This document shows positions 34,146 through 42,944 of a stretch of DNA of 64,000 nucleotides, one piece after another. The notes beneath the pieces were generated by a model, which saw nothing but the letters and a program-made list of their open reading frames with translations, searched no databases and was not told where the DNA came from. Each line of letters opens with the position of its first letter. The first letter of the stretch is position 1. The stretch spans positions 744,001-808,000 of the forward strand of contig NZ_LT607754.1 of NCBI RefSeq assembly GCF_900090285.1, given 5' to 3'. The position numbers were made by a program, and so were the translations under genes. This DNA comes from Micromonospora inositola. GTDB taxonomy: Bacteria > Actinomycetota > Actinomycetes > Mycobacteriales > Micromonosporaceae.

Positions 34146-34187
34146 ATCGCCCCCGGTCTCCCGAGGGCGCGGGAGACCGGGGGCGAT
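34146..34187 (-). terminator. Strong 17-bp stem-loop terminator
   Basis: ATCGCCCCCGGTCTCCC (34146-34162) and its exact reverse complement (34171-34187) form a perfect 17-bp stem with an 8-nt loop. It starts 20 nt after the stop of the membrane-protein gene at 34207 and separates it from the TipA-like regulator on the same strand. No U-tract. Confidence 0.75.
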
Positions 34188-34206
34188 TGGTTCGGGGCTG
34201 GTCGGG

Positions 34207-34845
34207 TCAGGTGGTGACGCGCTCCCGGGCCTGCTTGGGGGCGGCGAAGGTCTCGGTGGCCGGGGTCCGGAAGGCGTGCACCAGGCCGGCGAGCGAGAGC
34301 AGCAGGAGCAACGCCGCGCCGAGGTACATGGCCAGGGCGCCCTGCCCTGCCTTGCGGCCGAACTCGCTGAAGCCGTACGAGGTGAGCAGCATGCCGCGCA
34401 GCGTCTCGCCCTTGAAGACGGTCTCCCGCTGGGCGGTGGCGGCGGCGAGCTGCTTCTGCAGGTCGGCGAGGTTGGCGGCGTTGGTCTGCTCGGCCTGGGC
34501 CACCTGCGCCTTCAGCGCGGCCTCCGGCCCGCCCAGGTCGGCGTACGTCCTGCCGCCGCCGATCGACTTGAGGTGCAGGCCGATGAACTCGTTGGCGTAG
34601 CACTCGGCCTGCTTGCCGGTGTTCAGCTGCTCGCCGGCGTACTCCCGGAGGCAGTCGGACTTCTTCTCCTCGTCGGTCAGCTGGTCGGCCGGCTTGAAGC
34701 TGATGTGCTGCGCGCTGAGCTGGTCGTGCACGTAGGTGTTGGCGAAGTTGGCGTTCGTCGTCAGGACGATGCCCACGACGAGCAGCAGGACCGCGAGGCC
34801 CAGGCCGCCGATGCTGAACAGCAGGTCCAAAGTCCGTCGCTTCAT
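34207..34845 (-). CDS. Two-TM protein with extracytoplasmic coiled-coil region, unknown function
   Basis: 212 aa, ATG at 34845 (AGGAGCCCCCC upstream). TM1 at about 8-29 (LLFSIGGLGLAVLLLVVGIV), an extracytoplasmic domain with two Cys (KKSDCLREYAG, KQAECYANEFIG), a coiled-coil-like stretch ALKAQVAQAEQTNAANLADL and QKQLAAATAQRE, then TM2 at about 171-190 (GALAMYLGAALLLLLSLAGL) and a short basic tail. Conserved-hypothetical style; I do not recognise a function. Confidence 0.75.
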   Translation of the reverse strand: MKRRTLDLLFSIGGLGLAVLLLVVGIVLTTNANFANTYVHDQLSAQHISFKPADQLTDEEKKSDCLREYAGEQLNTGKQAECYANEFIGLHLKSIGGGRTYADLGGPEAALKAQVAQAEQTNAANLADLQKQLAAATAQRETVFKGETLRGMLLTSYGFSEFGRKAGQGALAMYLGAALLLLLSLAGLVHAFRTPATETFAAPKQARERVTT

Positions 34846-34980
34846 GGGGGGCTCCTGTATGGATGATGGCGCTTCTCGGTGACAGTTCCATCGTCGCGGT
34901 GCGGGAGCCGCTGGGAGCAGGGTCGAACCCCCTGTCCCGGTCGGGACCTTCGGCCTGTGTCGGACGGGCCGGGTTGCCGG

Positions 34981-37263
34981 TCAACGGGTGACGTCGACCG
35001 GGGTCAGCGTGGCCAGCAGCTCCGGCAGGGGGGCGGGGCGGCCGTACCGGAAGCCCTGACCGTGGACGCAGCCGATCGCGGTGATGGCCGCGTGCTGCGC
35101 GTCGGTCTCCACCCCCTCGGCCACCACGGCCAGGTCGAACGCGGCGGCGAGCCGGTTGACCATGTCCACCGTGGCGTACGCCCGCGGGTCCTCGGCGCCC
35201 AGCCGGGCCACGAAGGAGCGGTCGACCTTCAGCTCGGTGGCCGGGATCCGGTGCAGGTAGCTCAGCGAGGAGTAGCCGGTGCCGAAGTCGTCGATGGCGA
35301 TCCGGATGCCCAGCTCGCGGAGCTGGCGCAGCTGGTCCAGCACCGCGTCGCTCCCCTCGATCAGCGCCGACTCCGTGAGTTCCAGGGTGAGCGCGCACGG
35401 TGGCAGGCCGGCGCCGGCGGTGGCGGCCTGGACCGTGGCGATCAGGTCGGGCCGGCGCAGGTGCGCGGCGGCGATGTTCACCGCGACGGTCACCTGGGGC
35501 GCGCGTTCCCGCCAGGCGGCCGCGGCCCGGCACGCCTCGTGGATCACCCAACGGTCGACCGGCAGGATCAGCCCGGTCTCCTCGGCCACCGGCAGGAACT
35601 TCGCCGGGGCCAACACCCCGAGCCGGGGGTGCCGCCAGCGGACCAGCGCTTCAGCGCTACGGACCACGCCGGTGGCCAGGTCGACGATGGGCTGGTACTC
35701 CAGGTGCAGCTGCCCCTCCTCGACGGCGCGGCGCAGGTCGGCGATCAGCTCCGCGCGGCTCACCGCCGACTCGCGCAGTGCCGGCGTGCACGTCTGGTAG
35801 GCGGACTTGCCGGCCGCCTTGGCCGCGTACATGGCAATGTCGGCGTCGCGGAGCAGGTCGGTGTGGGAGGTGTGCTGCGGCCCGTACTCGGCGATGCCGA
35901 TGCTCGCCGACGGGTTGAGGCCGAAGTCTTCCTCGCCGGGCAGCGGCTCCAGGGCGGTGAGCAGCCGTTCGGCGAGCCGCTCCGGCGGGCGGTCGGGCTC
36001 GACCAGCACCGCGAACTCGTCGCCGCCGAGCCGGGCGATCATCCCGTCGGTGCCGGTGGCGTCCCGCATCCGCTCGGCGATGCTGGCCAGCAGCCGGTCC
36101 CCGGTGGCGTGCCCGAAGCGGTCGTTGACCTGCTTGAACCCGTCCAGGTCAAGCAGCAGTACGGCGACCGGCGCCTCGTCGCGCAGGGCGCGGCGCAGCC
36201 GCCGGTTGAAGGTCAGCCGGTTGGGCAGGCCGGTGAGCTGGTCGGCGTAGGCGAGCCGGCGCAGCCGGGCCACCAGCCGCAGGTTCTCGTTGGCGGCCAG
36301 CCCCTGGCGCAGCGCCAGCACGCCGAGCAGCGCCATCATGCCGAGGAAGACCAGGTGCGGGGTCTGGCCGGTGGGCCGGCGGGCGAGCACCACCGCGACG
36401 ATCGCCCCGCCGACCGGCAGGTACGGCAGGGCCACCCGCCACCAGGGCGGCAGCGGCGACTCGGCGGTCTCCTCGCCGCCGTCGCCGCCGGCGGGCGGCC
36501 GGTATGCGGTGGCGGCACCGATCAGCAGGTAGCTCAGCGGCCAACACACGTCGATCGGGTGGCCGGGGGCGTAGCTGCCGTGCACGACGAGCGAGACGTA
36601 GCCGGCGTCGGCCGCGGCCCGGGCGGCGAGGCTGGCCCCGATCACCGCCCACGCGCGCCACATGGGCCGGAACGGCCCGGCGACCGCGACCAGGATCGTC
36701 AGCTGGATCAGGTCGAACATCGGATAGAGCAGCCCGAGGGTGCGCATCGGGTCGGTGAGGTCGGCGGCGGCGACGTCGCGGAACACCACCACCCAGCCGA
36801 TCGGGATCAGGGCCAGCCCGACGATCACCCCGTCGAGGAGGGTCCGGGCCTGCCCGACCAGGCTGCGCGGGGCGGCCAGCGAGCAGAGCAGCGCGGCGGT
36901 GCCGGTGACGATGCCGGCGGTGAAGATGCCGCCGATCAGGGGCGTGTGGGGCAGCTCCCGGCCACCGAGCCGTTCCACCGTCCACAGGATCCGGCCGAGC
37001 GCGGCGAGCGCCATGGTGACCGCGAGCAGCGTCCAGAACCGGCGCAGCGTCGGCGGGTGCCGACGGGCCACGCCGACACAGGCGACCGCCGCCCAGCCCG
37101 CCACCGCCACCGCGCCGAGGTCGCTGACTTCGGCCGCGCCGGGCAGCCCGGCCACCAGCCAGCCGGCTTCTCCGAGTACGACGACCGCGGCCGCGACGAG
37201 ACCGACGCGGCCGGACAGCGTGGGACGGGCCACGACGGCGTGGCTCACGTCCTGCGGCAGCAC
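34981..37263 (-). CDS. Bifunctional diguanylate cyclase/phosphodiesterase (GGDEF-EAL) membrane protein
   Basis: About 760 aa from GTG at 37263 (GGAG 9 nt upstream); the frame opens earlier at 37338. Around eight or nine N-terminal TM helices (VGLVAAAVVVLGEAGWLVAG to LVFLGMMALLGVLALRQGLA), then GGDEF with DQLTGLPNRLTFNRRLRRAL, LLDLDGFKQVNDRFGHATGD and intact RLGGDEFAVL (about 408-412), and EAL with SAEALVRWRHPRLGVLAPAK, ELTESALIEG, DDFGTGYSSLSYLHRIPATE, KVDRSFV and EGVET. Both active sites appear complete, so it may make and degrade cyclic di-GMP; net output cannot be predicted. The GGDEF region lacks an obvious RxxD I-site before GGDEF. Confidence 0.92.
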   Translation of the reverse strand: MLPQDVSHAVVARPTLSGRVGLVAAAVVVLGEAGWLVAGLPGAAEVSDLGAVAVAGWAAVACVGVARRHPPTLRRFWTLLAVTMALAALGRILWTVERLGGRELPHTPLIGGIFTAGIVTGTAALLCSLAAPRSLVGQARTLLDGVIVGLALIPIGWVVVFRDVAAADLTDPMRTLGLLYPMFDLIQLTILVAVAGPFRPMWRAWAVIGASLAARAAADAGYVSLVVHGSYAPGHPIDVCWPLSYLLIGAATAYRPPAGGDGGEETAESPLPPWWRVALPYLPVGGAIVAVVLARRPTGQTPHLVFLGMMALLGVLALRQGLAANENLRLVARLRRLAYADQLTGLPNRLTFNRRLRRALRDEAPVAVLLLDLDGFKQVNDRFGHATGDRLLASIAERMRDATGTDGMIARLGGDEFAVLVEPDRPPERLAERLLTALEPLPGEEDFGLNPSASIGIAEYGPQHTSHTDLLRDADIAMYAAKAAGKSAYQTCTPALRESAVSRAELIADLRRAVEEGQLHLEYQPIVDLATGVVRSAEALVRWRHPRLGVLAPAKFLPVAEETGLILPVDRWVIHEACRAAAAWRERAPQVTVAVNIAAAHLRRPDLIATVQAATAGAGLPPCALTLELTESALIEGSDAVLDQLRQLRELGIRIAIDDFGTGYSSLSYLHRIPATELKVDRSFVARLGAEDPRAYATVDMVNRLAAAFDLAVVAEGVETDAQHAAITAIGCVHGQGFRYGRPAPLPELLATLTPVDVTR

Positions 37264-37395
37264 AACTATTCGCTCCGGCTCTCTCTCAGACGTGCACCCT
37301 CGACGATGAGGACCGGTCACGGGCGGCGAACGCCGCAAGCGTAGTCACCGCCCGATGCCGCCGCCAGAGCCGATCGGCAACCGTCACCCGCCCGA

Positions 37396-37926
37396 TCAGG
37401 ACGGTGACCCGCTGTCGCCCTGCCGGTAGAGGGCGACCAGCACGCCGTACCGGGGCGCGTCCGGGCCGGCCTCCTCTGCGCCGCCGACGAGGTCGTCCAG
37501 GGTGGCCCGGAGCCGGTCCGCCTGGGCGGGGGTGAGCCGGAGGTGGCGCAGGTGCAGCAGCGGGTCGCGGTCGGTGGCGATCTGCTGGGCGACCGCGTTG
37601 AGCAGCGCGGCGGTGGCGTCCAGGTCGCCCGCCTCGCCGATCATCCGGCGGAAGGTGCGCTCGTGGTACTGCTCGGTGCCGCCGCGCACCTGCCGTGAGT
37701 GACCGACCCGGACCATGCCGGCCTCGGCCAACACCTTGAGGTGGTGGGCCACGGTGCCCTTGGCTGTACCGAGGCCGGTGGCGAGCTGGCTGATGGTGGC
37801 GGGCCGCCTGCCCAGCGCGAAGAGCAGCCGGTGGCGGAATGGGTGCGCGAGCGCCTTGAAGTGGGCCGGGGTGCGGACCTCCAGCACCTCGTCGGGGATC
37901 TCCTCGGTCACCGATAAAGCGTCCAT
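37396..37926 (-). CDS. ArsR-like winged-helix transcriptional regulator
   Basis: 176 aa, ATG at 37926. HTH_20/ArsR fold: PAHFKALAHPFRHRLLFALG, RRPATISQLATGLGTAKGTV, AHHLKVLAEAGMVRVGHSRQ. No metal-binding Cys pair is visible, so it is probably not a metal sensor. Divergent from the S41 peptidase gene; an inverted repeat AAAGCGTC-N10-GACGCTTT spans its start codon and a TTGAC-N5-GTCAA overlaps the divergent -35, indicating autoregulation and control of the peptidase. Confidence 0.88.
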   Translation of the reverse strand: MDALSVTEEIPDEVLEVRTPAHFKALAHPFRHRLLFALGRRPATISQLATGLGTAKGTVAHHLKVLAEAGMVRVGHSRQVRGGTEQYHERTFRRMIGEAGDLDATAALLNAVAQQIATDRDPLLHLRHLRLTPAQADRLRATLDDLVGGAEEAGPDAPRYGVLVALYRQGDSGSPS

Positions 37927-37946
37927 TTCTCTTGACGCTTTGTCAA
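37916..37946. promoter_or_regulatory. Operator/promoter region between arsR-like gene and S41 peptidase
   Basis: AAAGCGTC (37916-37923) and GACGCTTT (37934-37941) form an 8-bp perfect inverted repeat over the regulator's ATG. TTGAC (37932-37936) and GTCAA (37942-37946) form a second, interleaved one. TTGACG (37932-37937) followed after 18 nt by TGTACT (37956-37961) reads as a plus-strand promoter for the peptidase gene. Confidence 0.55.
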
Positions 37947-37997
37947 TCTGGCTGCTGTACTGCGAATCCCACAGTGGAACACGATCGGGGGCAACCG

Positions 37998-38948
37998 ATG
38001 CGACAGGACGAGATCGCCGAGGTCGTGGAGCGGACCGCGAAGCTGGTCGCCGAGCACTACGTCTTTCCCGAGGTCGCCGAGCAGGTCGCCGCGCACCTGG
38101 GCGACCGGCTCCGCGCCGGCCGGTACGCCCACGTCCCCGACCCGCGCACGCTCGCGGAGCTGGTGACCGAGGACCTCCAGTCGGTTAACGGCGACCTGCA
38201 CCTGCGGCTCAAGCACCACGTCACGGCGCTGCCCGACCGGGACGAGGAGCCCGACCAGGACGCGTGGGCTCCGCTGGCCGCCGCCACCATGAGCGGGGTG
38301 GCCCGGGTCGAACGCCTGGCCGGCAACGTCGGCCTGCTGGAGATCCGGCCGTACCTGTTCCCGCCGCAGCTCGGCGGGGACGCCATGATGGCGGCGCTGC
38401 GCCTGCTCGTCGACACCGACGCGCTCCTGCTTGACCTGCGCGGCAACCGGGGCGGCAGCCCGGACATGGCCGCGCTGGTCTGCGGCTGGTTCTTCGCCGA
38501 GCCGGCGCACCTGCTCACGATGCACGACCGGACCGGCGGGGCCCGCCAGTCCTGGAGCGCCGCGTACCTGCCCGTTCCGCGGTACGCCGTCGACAAGCCG
38601 GTCCTCGTGCTCACCGGCCCGGAGACCTTCTCCGGGGGCGAGGAGTTGGCGTACGACCTCCAGCAACTCGGCCGGGCCACGGTGGTCGGCGAGCGGACCA
38701 GGGGTGGGGCACATCCCCGGACCGGGTACCGGGCCCACCCGCACCTGGAGGTCACCGTGCCGGTCGCCCGGCCGGTCAACCCGGTGAGCGGCACCAACTG
38801 GGAGGGCTGCGGGGTGGCCCCGGACGTCCCGGTCACCGCCGCCGAGGCGCGCGACGTGGCGTACCGGAAGGCACTGGAGGCCCTCCTGGCCGACGACCCA
38901 CGGCGGTCGACGGCGGACGAGGCGCGCGAGGCCCTGGCCGGTCTCTGA
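37998..38948 (+). CDS. S41-family peptidase (IRBP/tricorn-core-like)
   Basis: 316 aa, ATG at 37998. N-terminal helical IRBP-like domain (VVERTAKLVAEHYVFPEVAE, QVAAHLGDRLRAGRYAHVPD), then the S41 fold: VGLLEIRPYLFPPQLGG, DALLLDLRGNRGGSPDMAAL, and the catalytic serine in LTGPETFSGGEELAYDLQQL (about S212). Also VVGERTRGGAHPRTGYRAHP and the C-terminal GVAPDVPVTAAEA motif. No PDZ or signal peptide is evident, so it appears cytoplasmic. It is divergent from and probably controlled by the ArsR-like regulator. Confidence 0.9.
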   Translation: MRQDEIAEVVERTAKLVAEHYVFPEVAEQVAAHLGDRLRAGRYAHVPDPRTLAELVTEDLQSVNGDLHLRLKHHVTALPDRDEEPDQDAWAPLAAATMSGVARVERLAGNVGLLEIRPYLFPPQLGGDAMMAALRLLVDTDALLLDLRGNRGGSPDMAALVCGWFFAEPAHLLTMHDRTGGARQSWSAAYLPVPRYAVDKPVLVLTGPETFSGGEELAYDLQQLGRATVVGERTRGGAHPRTGYRAHPHLEVTVPVARPVNPVSGTNWEGCGVAPDVPVTAAEARDVAYRKALEALLADDPRRSTADEAREALAGL

Positions 38949-39026
38949 AGCGGACCGACGGCCACGGTCCGGCCCGGTGGGACGACGGGGCGGACCTCCG
39001 CCGGCCGCTTTTGGCGGGTGACGTGG

Positions 39027-39665
39027 CTACCCGGGGTGGCGGGCCAGCACGTAGAGGCGGCGGGTCGCCGCCTCCTGCGGGTACGCGACCCGCTCCAGCC
39101 GCGCCTCGACCGCGAGCCCGGCGTCGGTCAGCGCCGCCACCACCGTCTCGGCCGCGAAGAAGTGGAAGTCCACGTCCACCCGGTGACCCCACCACTCGTC
39201 CAGGTGCCGGACCTCGGAGCCGAGGTGGACCGCGACCAGCAGCGGTGCGCCGGGGCGCAGGACCCGCCGCAGCTCCGCGCAGGCCGGGCGCAGCTCCCCC
39301 GGGTCGAGGTGGATGACCGAGTAGAGCGCCACAGCCGCGCCGAACTCGCCGTCGTCGGCGGGCAGCCGCAGCAGGTCACCCTCGCGGAACTCCGCCGCCG
39401 GGTACGCGCGCCGGGCCACCGCCACCATCTCCGGCGACAGGTCGATCCCCACCGCGCGGACACCGTGCCCGGCGAGCCAGGCCGTGACGTGCCCGGGCCC
39501 GCAGCCCAGGTCGGCGACGACCACGCCCGGCCCGGCCTCCTCGACCAGCGCCGCCAGCAGCGCCCGGTCCAACGGCTTGCCCGCCAGCTCGTCGGCGAGC
39601 CGCGACCGGTACTCCTCGGCCACCGTGTCGTAGCTGCGCCGAACCCGATCGTGACCACCGCTCAT
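39027..39665 (-). CDS. Class I SAM-dependent methyltransferase
   Basis: 212 aa, ATG at 39665. Motif I VVVADLGCGPGHVTAWLAGH (about 50-69), motif II VRAVGIDLSPEMVAVARRAY, motif III region FREGDLLRLPADDGEFGAAV and post-motif ALYSVIHLDPGELRPACAEL, LRRVLRPGAPLLVAVHLG. Methyltransf_25/11 type. The substrate cannot be deduced. It begins about 52 bp past the stop of the frameshifted cassette gene and is read on the same strand. Confidence 0.88.
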   Translation of the reverse strand: MSGGHDRVRRSYDTVAEEYRSRLADELAGKPLDRALLAALVEEAGPGVVVADLGCGPGHVTAWLAGHGVRAVGIDLSPEMVAVARRAYPAAEFREGDLLRLPADDGEFGAAVALYSVIHLDPGELRPACAELRRVLRPGAPLLVAVHLGSEVRHLDEWWGHRVDVDFHFFAAETVVAALTDAGLAVEARLERVAYPQEAATRRLYVLARHPG

Positions 39666-39717
39666 CGGGCCAATATGGCACGGTCCACCGTGGATGGCCG
39701 GGATGCCTGCCGCGACC

Positions 39718-41276
39718 TCAGGCCCACTCCTCCGCCGGTTCACCGTCGTCGCCTCCGGGAGTGGCGACCTCGGAACCGCCATCGACGTAAGCCGCCGGCC
39801 CGTCCGCCGGCGCCGCGGCGGCAGGCGGCCCACCATGCGTCCACGGGGTCTCCTCCGCCGCGGGGAAGTTCCCCGCCGGCAGGAAGGCGTCCGAGAGGGT
39901 GGTGAAGCAGAGCCGCTCCCCCACCTCCGGCACGCTGCCCGGCGGCGCGGCCAACCCCCGGCCCATCCCGCCGGACAGTTCCAGCACCACCTCGGTCTTG
40001 CCGTCCGCGCCCGGCGTCACGAAGGCCACCCGGGCCTTCTGCGCGGGGCGGGTCGGCGAGTACAGGGTCGCCCCGACCGGCACCAGCACCGGTTCGGCGG
40101 TGACCACCTGGATCCGGGGGCGCAGCACGGGCCGCTTGCCGGTGTCGTCCACCCGCTTCGGATCGACCAAGGTCACCTCGCCGACGAACGCCTCCCCGGT
40201 CAGCCGGTGCTCGGCCATCACCAGCGGATCGTCGTAGGCGCGCTGCACCGCGTACGAGGTGAGGGCGCGTTCCAGCCGGTGCAGGCGCACGGCGGCGGCC
40301 ACCGCGCCGTCCCGGCGCGGCTGCGGGCCGCCACCGGCGTCGACGTGCTCGGCGTACCCGGTGAAGGCGTCCTTGTCGCCGTCCCACCGGCCGGCCACCC
40401 GGGCCCCCGGTGGCAGGGCGCGCAGCAGCCCCACGCCGCGCCACATCAGCTCCCAGGTGGGCGCGAGCTGGTCGCGCAGCAGGCGCTCCAGCTCCGCGTA
40501 CGCCGCCGCGCGGGCGACCGGGTCCGCCTCGGCGTCCGCGTACGCGGCGATGGCCGGGGCGAGGCACTTGTTGTCGAAGTCCGGGTCGGTGGCCGGGCCG
40601 GCCGGCGGGCAGACCGCCGGGTCCTCGGCCCGGGCGGCCGCCTCCGCGCCGGTCAGCCCGGCCGGTGGGCGATCCAGCCGAGCAGCGCCGGCAGGTGCAG
40701 GTCCTCCACCGGGCTCTGCCCGGTCGCCCAGTGCAGGGTCAACGCCTCGGTCATCGCCAGCAGCGCCGCCGAGCCGGGGTGTTCGGCCCGCTCGGCGAAG
40801 AAGGTCAGCCAGCGGCCGAGCAGCGGCACCGACGGGTGCACCGGGTGGTCGCCGTCGGGCCGCCGGAACCGGGTGGAGCGGCCGAGCAGCCGCAGGAAGG
40901 TGACCCCGGCCGGGTTCGGCACCAGCAGCTGCGGCGCGTCGACGTACCGGTGGCGGACGTCCCGGCCCCGGTCGGTGGGCACCGCCTCGGCGACGCCCCG
41001 GAACGTGTCGAGGTACGGCAGCACGATGCCGGCCAGCTCGGCGGCGAAGGCGAACCGCTGCTGGCGGTTGCGGGGCTGCGGCACGATGAGCAGCCGCGCC
41101 TCGTCCGGCGCCGCGCCGACCAGGGCCGCCAGGGGGGCGTTCGCCTCGCCGGCCATGGCCAGCGGCACCAGCACCAGCGGGCGTTCCGCCAGGTGCAGGT
41201 GCCGGACGGTGGCGACCGGCTGGGCCACCCCGGCGGCGAGGGCCTGCGCCTTCGCGAGGGCGCGCAGCGTACTCAT
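39718..41276 (-). pseudogene. Conserved ~518-aa partner of the Cas4-like nuclease, interrupted by an apparent 1-nt deletion
   Basis: ATG at 41276 (overlapping the nuclease stop by 4 nt) reads MSTLRALAKAQALAAGVAQP ... LHLPALLGWIAHRPG and stops at 40653. In the -1 frame the sequence continues without a gap as PPAGLTGAEAAARAEDPAVC ... to PAEEWA at 39718, with no usable start codon of its own. Restoring one C in the CCC run at 40667-40669 gives a single continuous ~518-aa product (GWIAPPAGLTGAEAA). Features: VLVPNPAGVTFLRLLGRSTR-like and SGGMGRGLAAPPGSVPEVGE blocks; no recognised domain. Either a sequencing error or a recent mutation. Confidence 0.75.
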
Positions 41277-42361
41277 GCGGGGTTTCCGGTCCGGGCGTCG
41301 GCGCGCAGGCGGGCGGCGGCGCGCAGCAGCGCGGCGGCCTCCCCCTGCTCCGGCTCGGGGGTGCGAACGCCTTCGGCCAGCGCCAGCACGTCGGACACCT
41401 CGGCGATCCCGCCCAGCGCCTCACGGACCGGGCGGCCCAGCGCCGTGGTGTGCCCGCGCGCCTCGTGCCGGCAGAAGTACGCCAGCTCGCAGGCGGCCAG
41501 GCACTCCGGCGCGTAGCGGGCCTCCACGCGGGACAGCGCGGCGACCAGCGTGGCCGGGTCGGCGGTCAGGTCGGCGGTGAAGTCCGCCGGCACGTCGGCG
41601 AGCAGGGCGTCGATCCGGGCCATCCGGTCGAGCTGGCGACGCAGCACCAGCAGTTGTTTGCGGACGTCGAGCAGGCTGGCCACCGGCTGGTTGGCGAAGT
41701 CGCGCGGGCAGACCAGCACCACGTCGGGCGACACCTGCTCCGGGTCGTGTCCCTCGGCGGCGAGCAGCTGGCGCAGCGCCAGCACGTAGACGGCGGACTG
41801 GATGGCGGCGGCGGAGACCTTCACCGGGTCGGCCTGCCCGTCGATCACCGGAAAGGACTTGATCTCCACGACGTGGAACCGGCCGGCGAGCCGGGCGGCG
41901 ACCAGGTCCGGTTCCAGGTGCACCCGCTGGCCGGCCACGTCCAGGCCGAGCAGCGGATGGTCGAAGAGCGCCGCGCCCTCGCCCGGGTCGGTCAGCGCCG
42001 CCCGGGACCGCTCGTGCCGGTCCGGCAGGTCTTCGGCGCCACCGAGGTCCGTCCAGCTCGCCCCCGCCGGCACCGGTACGCCCAGCCGCTCGGCGACCAG
42101 CCGCAGGAGTTCCACCCCACCGTCGGCCTTGACCTGCGCCTCGAACGCGTTGCCACGGGTGATGGCGAAGCGGGACTGGCCGAACCGGGCCGGGAAGCCG
42201 ATCCGCTCGGCCAGCTTCGGCTTGTCCACCCCCGCGCTGTCCAGCACGGCCCGGCGAGTGCAGCCCGGGTTGCCGGTCAACGCGGCGATGGTCCGCGCGT
42301 TGTGCCGCCGGGGCGACACCCCGCCGCGGATCTGGGCCAGTCGCTCGGCGCTGCTCGTCAT
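41273..42361 (-). CDS. Predicted PD-(D/E)XK nuclease, RecB/Cas4-like with four Cys
   Basis: 362 aa, ATG at 42361. RecB-family nuclease layout: motif RGNAFEAQV with E74, EPDLVAARL (D152), VVEIKSF (E166, K168), and QSAVYVLAL (Q188, Y192). C34 in GNPGCTRR lies near the N-terminus, and C287, C291, C297 (ECLAACELAYFCRHEARG) near the C-terminus. One N-terminal plus three C-terminal cysteines is the 4Fe-4S arrangement of Cas4, AddB and Dna2 nucleases, although spacing here is CX3CX5C. It is translationally coupled to the 518-aa partner downstream. No CRISPR array or cas1/cas2 is nearby. Role in DNA repair or defence is inferred only. Confidence 0.72.
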   Translation of the reverse strand: MTSSAERLAQIRGGVSPRRHNARTIAALTGNPGCTRRAVLDSAGVDKPKLAERIGFPARFGQSRFAITRGNAFEAQVKADGGVELLRLVAERLGVPVPAGASWTDLGGAEDLPDRHERSRAALTDPGEGAALFDHPLLGLDVAGQRVHLEPDLVAARLAGRFHVVEIKSFPVIDGQADPVKVSAAAIQSAVYVLALRQLLAAEGHDPEQVSPDVVLVCPRDFANQPVASLLDVRKQLLVLRRQLDRMARIDALLADVPADFTADLTADPATLVAALSRVEARYAPECLAACELAYFCRHEARGHTTALGRPVREALGGIAEVSDVLALAEGVRTPEPEQGEAAALLRAAARLRADARTGNPA

Positions 42362-42411
42362 GATCCGCCAGGATAGGCGTTCTTCGTACGGGGCTGAAGA
42401 TCACAGGCCGG

Positions 42412-42588
42412 TCAGCGGCCGGCGGAGCGGTTCCAGGGCGAGCGGGGGGACTCGGCGCCGGCCGACGGCCGGCTGCGACGACGGCGCCGACGGCCGGGCG
42501 TGCAGGGCGGCCGGGAGACGGTGTGCACCGGGGCGGTGGCCGGGACGACCGGCTGCCGGCCGATCAGCCAGCAGAGGAAACGGGCCAT
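42412..42588 (-). CDS. 58-aa basic small protein coupled to zinc-ribbon gene
   Basis: ATG at 42588 is 2 nt past the zinc-ribbon stop. It encodes MARFLCWLIGRQPVVPATAP followed by an Arg/Ser/Pro-rich tail (GRRRRRRSRPSAGAESPRSP). The short hydrophobic start may be membrane-associated. It has no recognised family; coding status is supported only by position and the lack of other annotation. Confidence 0.35.
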   Translation of the reverse strand: MARFLCWLIGRQPVVPATAPVHTVSRPPCTPGRRRRRRSRPSAGAESPRSPWNRSAGR

Positions 42589-42590
42589 GG

Positions 42591-42824
42591 TCAGCCGACC
42601 GGGAGGCGCTGCGCCTCGGCCCGGGCGATGTCGTACTCGGCGCCGCAGAAGGTGCACTGCTGGGTGTACCGGGTCCGCACCGGGATCAACGGGACGAAGA
42701 AGAGGGTGAACTTGGTGGCCCGGCGGGTGATCACCTGGGCGGCCTGGTTGCCGCAGTTGCGGCAGACCTGGGTGACGACACCGGACTGGTCGACCTTGGT
42801 ACGGAGCCCGAAGATGAAGAGCAT
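42591..42824 (-). CDS. Small zinc-ribbon protein (zinc_ribbon_15-like)
   Basis: 77 aa, ATG at 42824. Begins MLFIFGLRTKVDQSGVVTQV and has two CxxC knuckles, VCRNCGNQ and QCTFCGAEY, flanking a conserved hydrophobic core KFTLFFVPLIPVRTRYTQ. This matches the zinc-ribbon family starting MLFIFGxRTK. The knuckles probably bind one Zn. The role is unknown; possibly a membrane-peripheral adaptor. Divergent from the second DGPF/ECF42 module. Confidence 0.85.
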   Translation of the reverse strand: MLFIFGLRTKVDQSGVVTQVCRNCGNQAAQVITRRATKFTLFFVPLIPVRTRYTQQCTFCGAEYDIARAEAQRLPVG

Positions 42825-42882
42825 CGTCCGGCAGTACCCAGCCGGGCCCGAAAAATCACCACCGAAAATTCTGGTAGGCAGG

Positions 42883-42909
42883 TGTCCGGATCCGCGCGTG
42901 CCGTTCGTC
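42883..42909 (+). promoter_or_regulatory. Predicted ECF42-type promoter for the second DGPF-sigma module
   Basis: TGTCCG (42883-42888), a 17-nt spacer, then CGTC (42906-42909), 36 nt before the DGPF start at 42945. Same -35/-10 words and identical spacer to the promoter at 8348-8374 ahead of the first module. This implies autoregulation by the sigma factor encoded in the operon. Confidence 0.6.
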
Positions 42910-42944
42910 ATGCTGCTGCAACCACGACATGGAGGAGCGCACCG

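Noticed and set aside
34879..37344. 821-codon plus-strand frame over the GGDEF-EAL gene
   Set aside because: Mirror frame of a GC-rich gene; Gln/Arg/Gly-rich and without domains.
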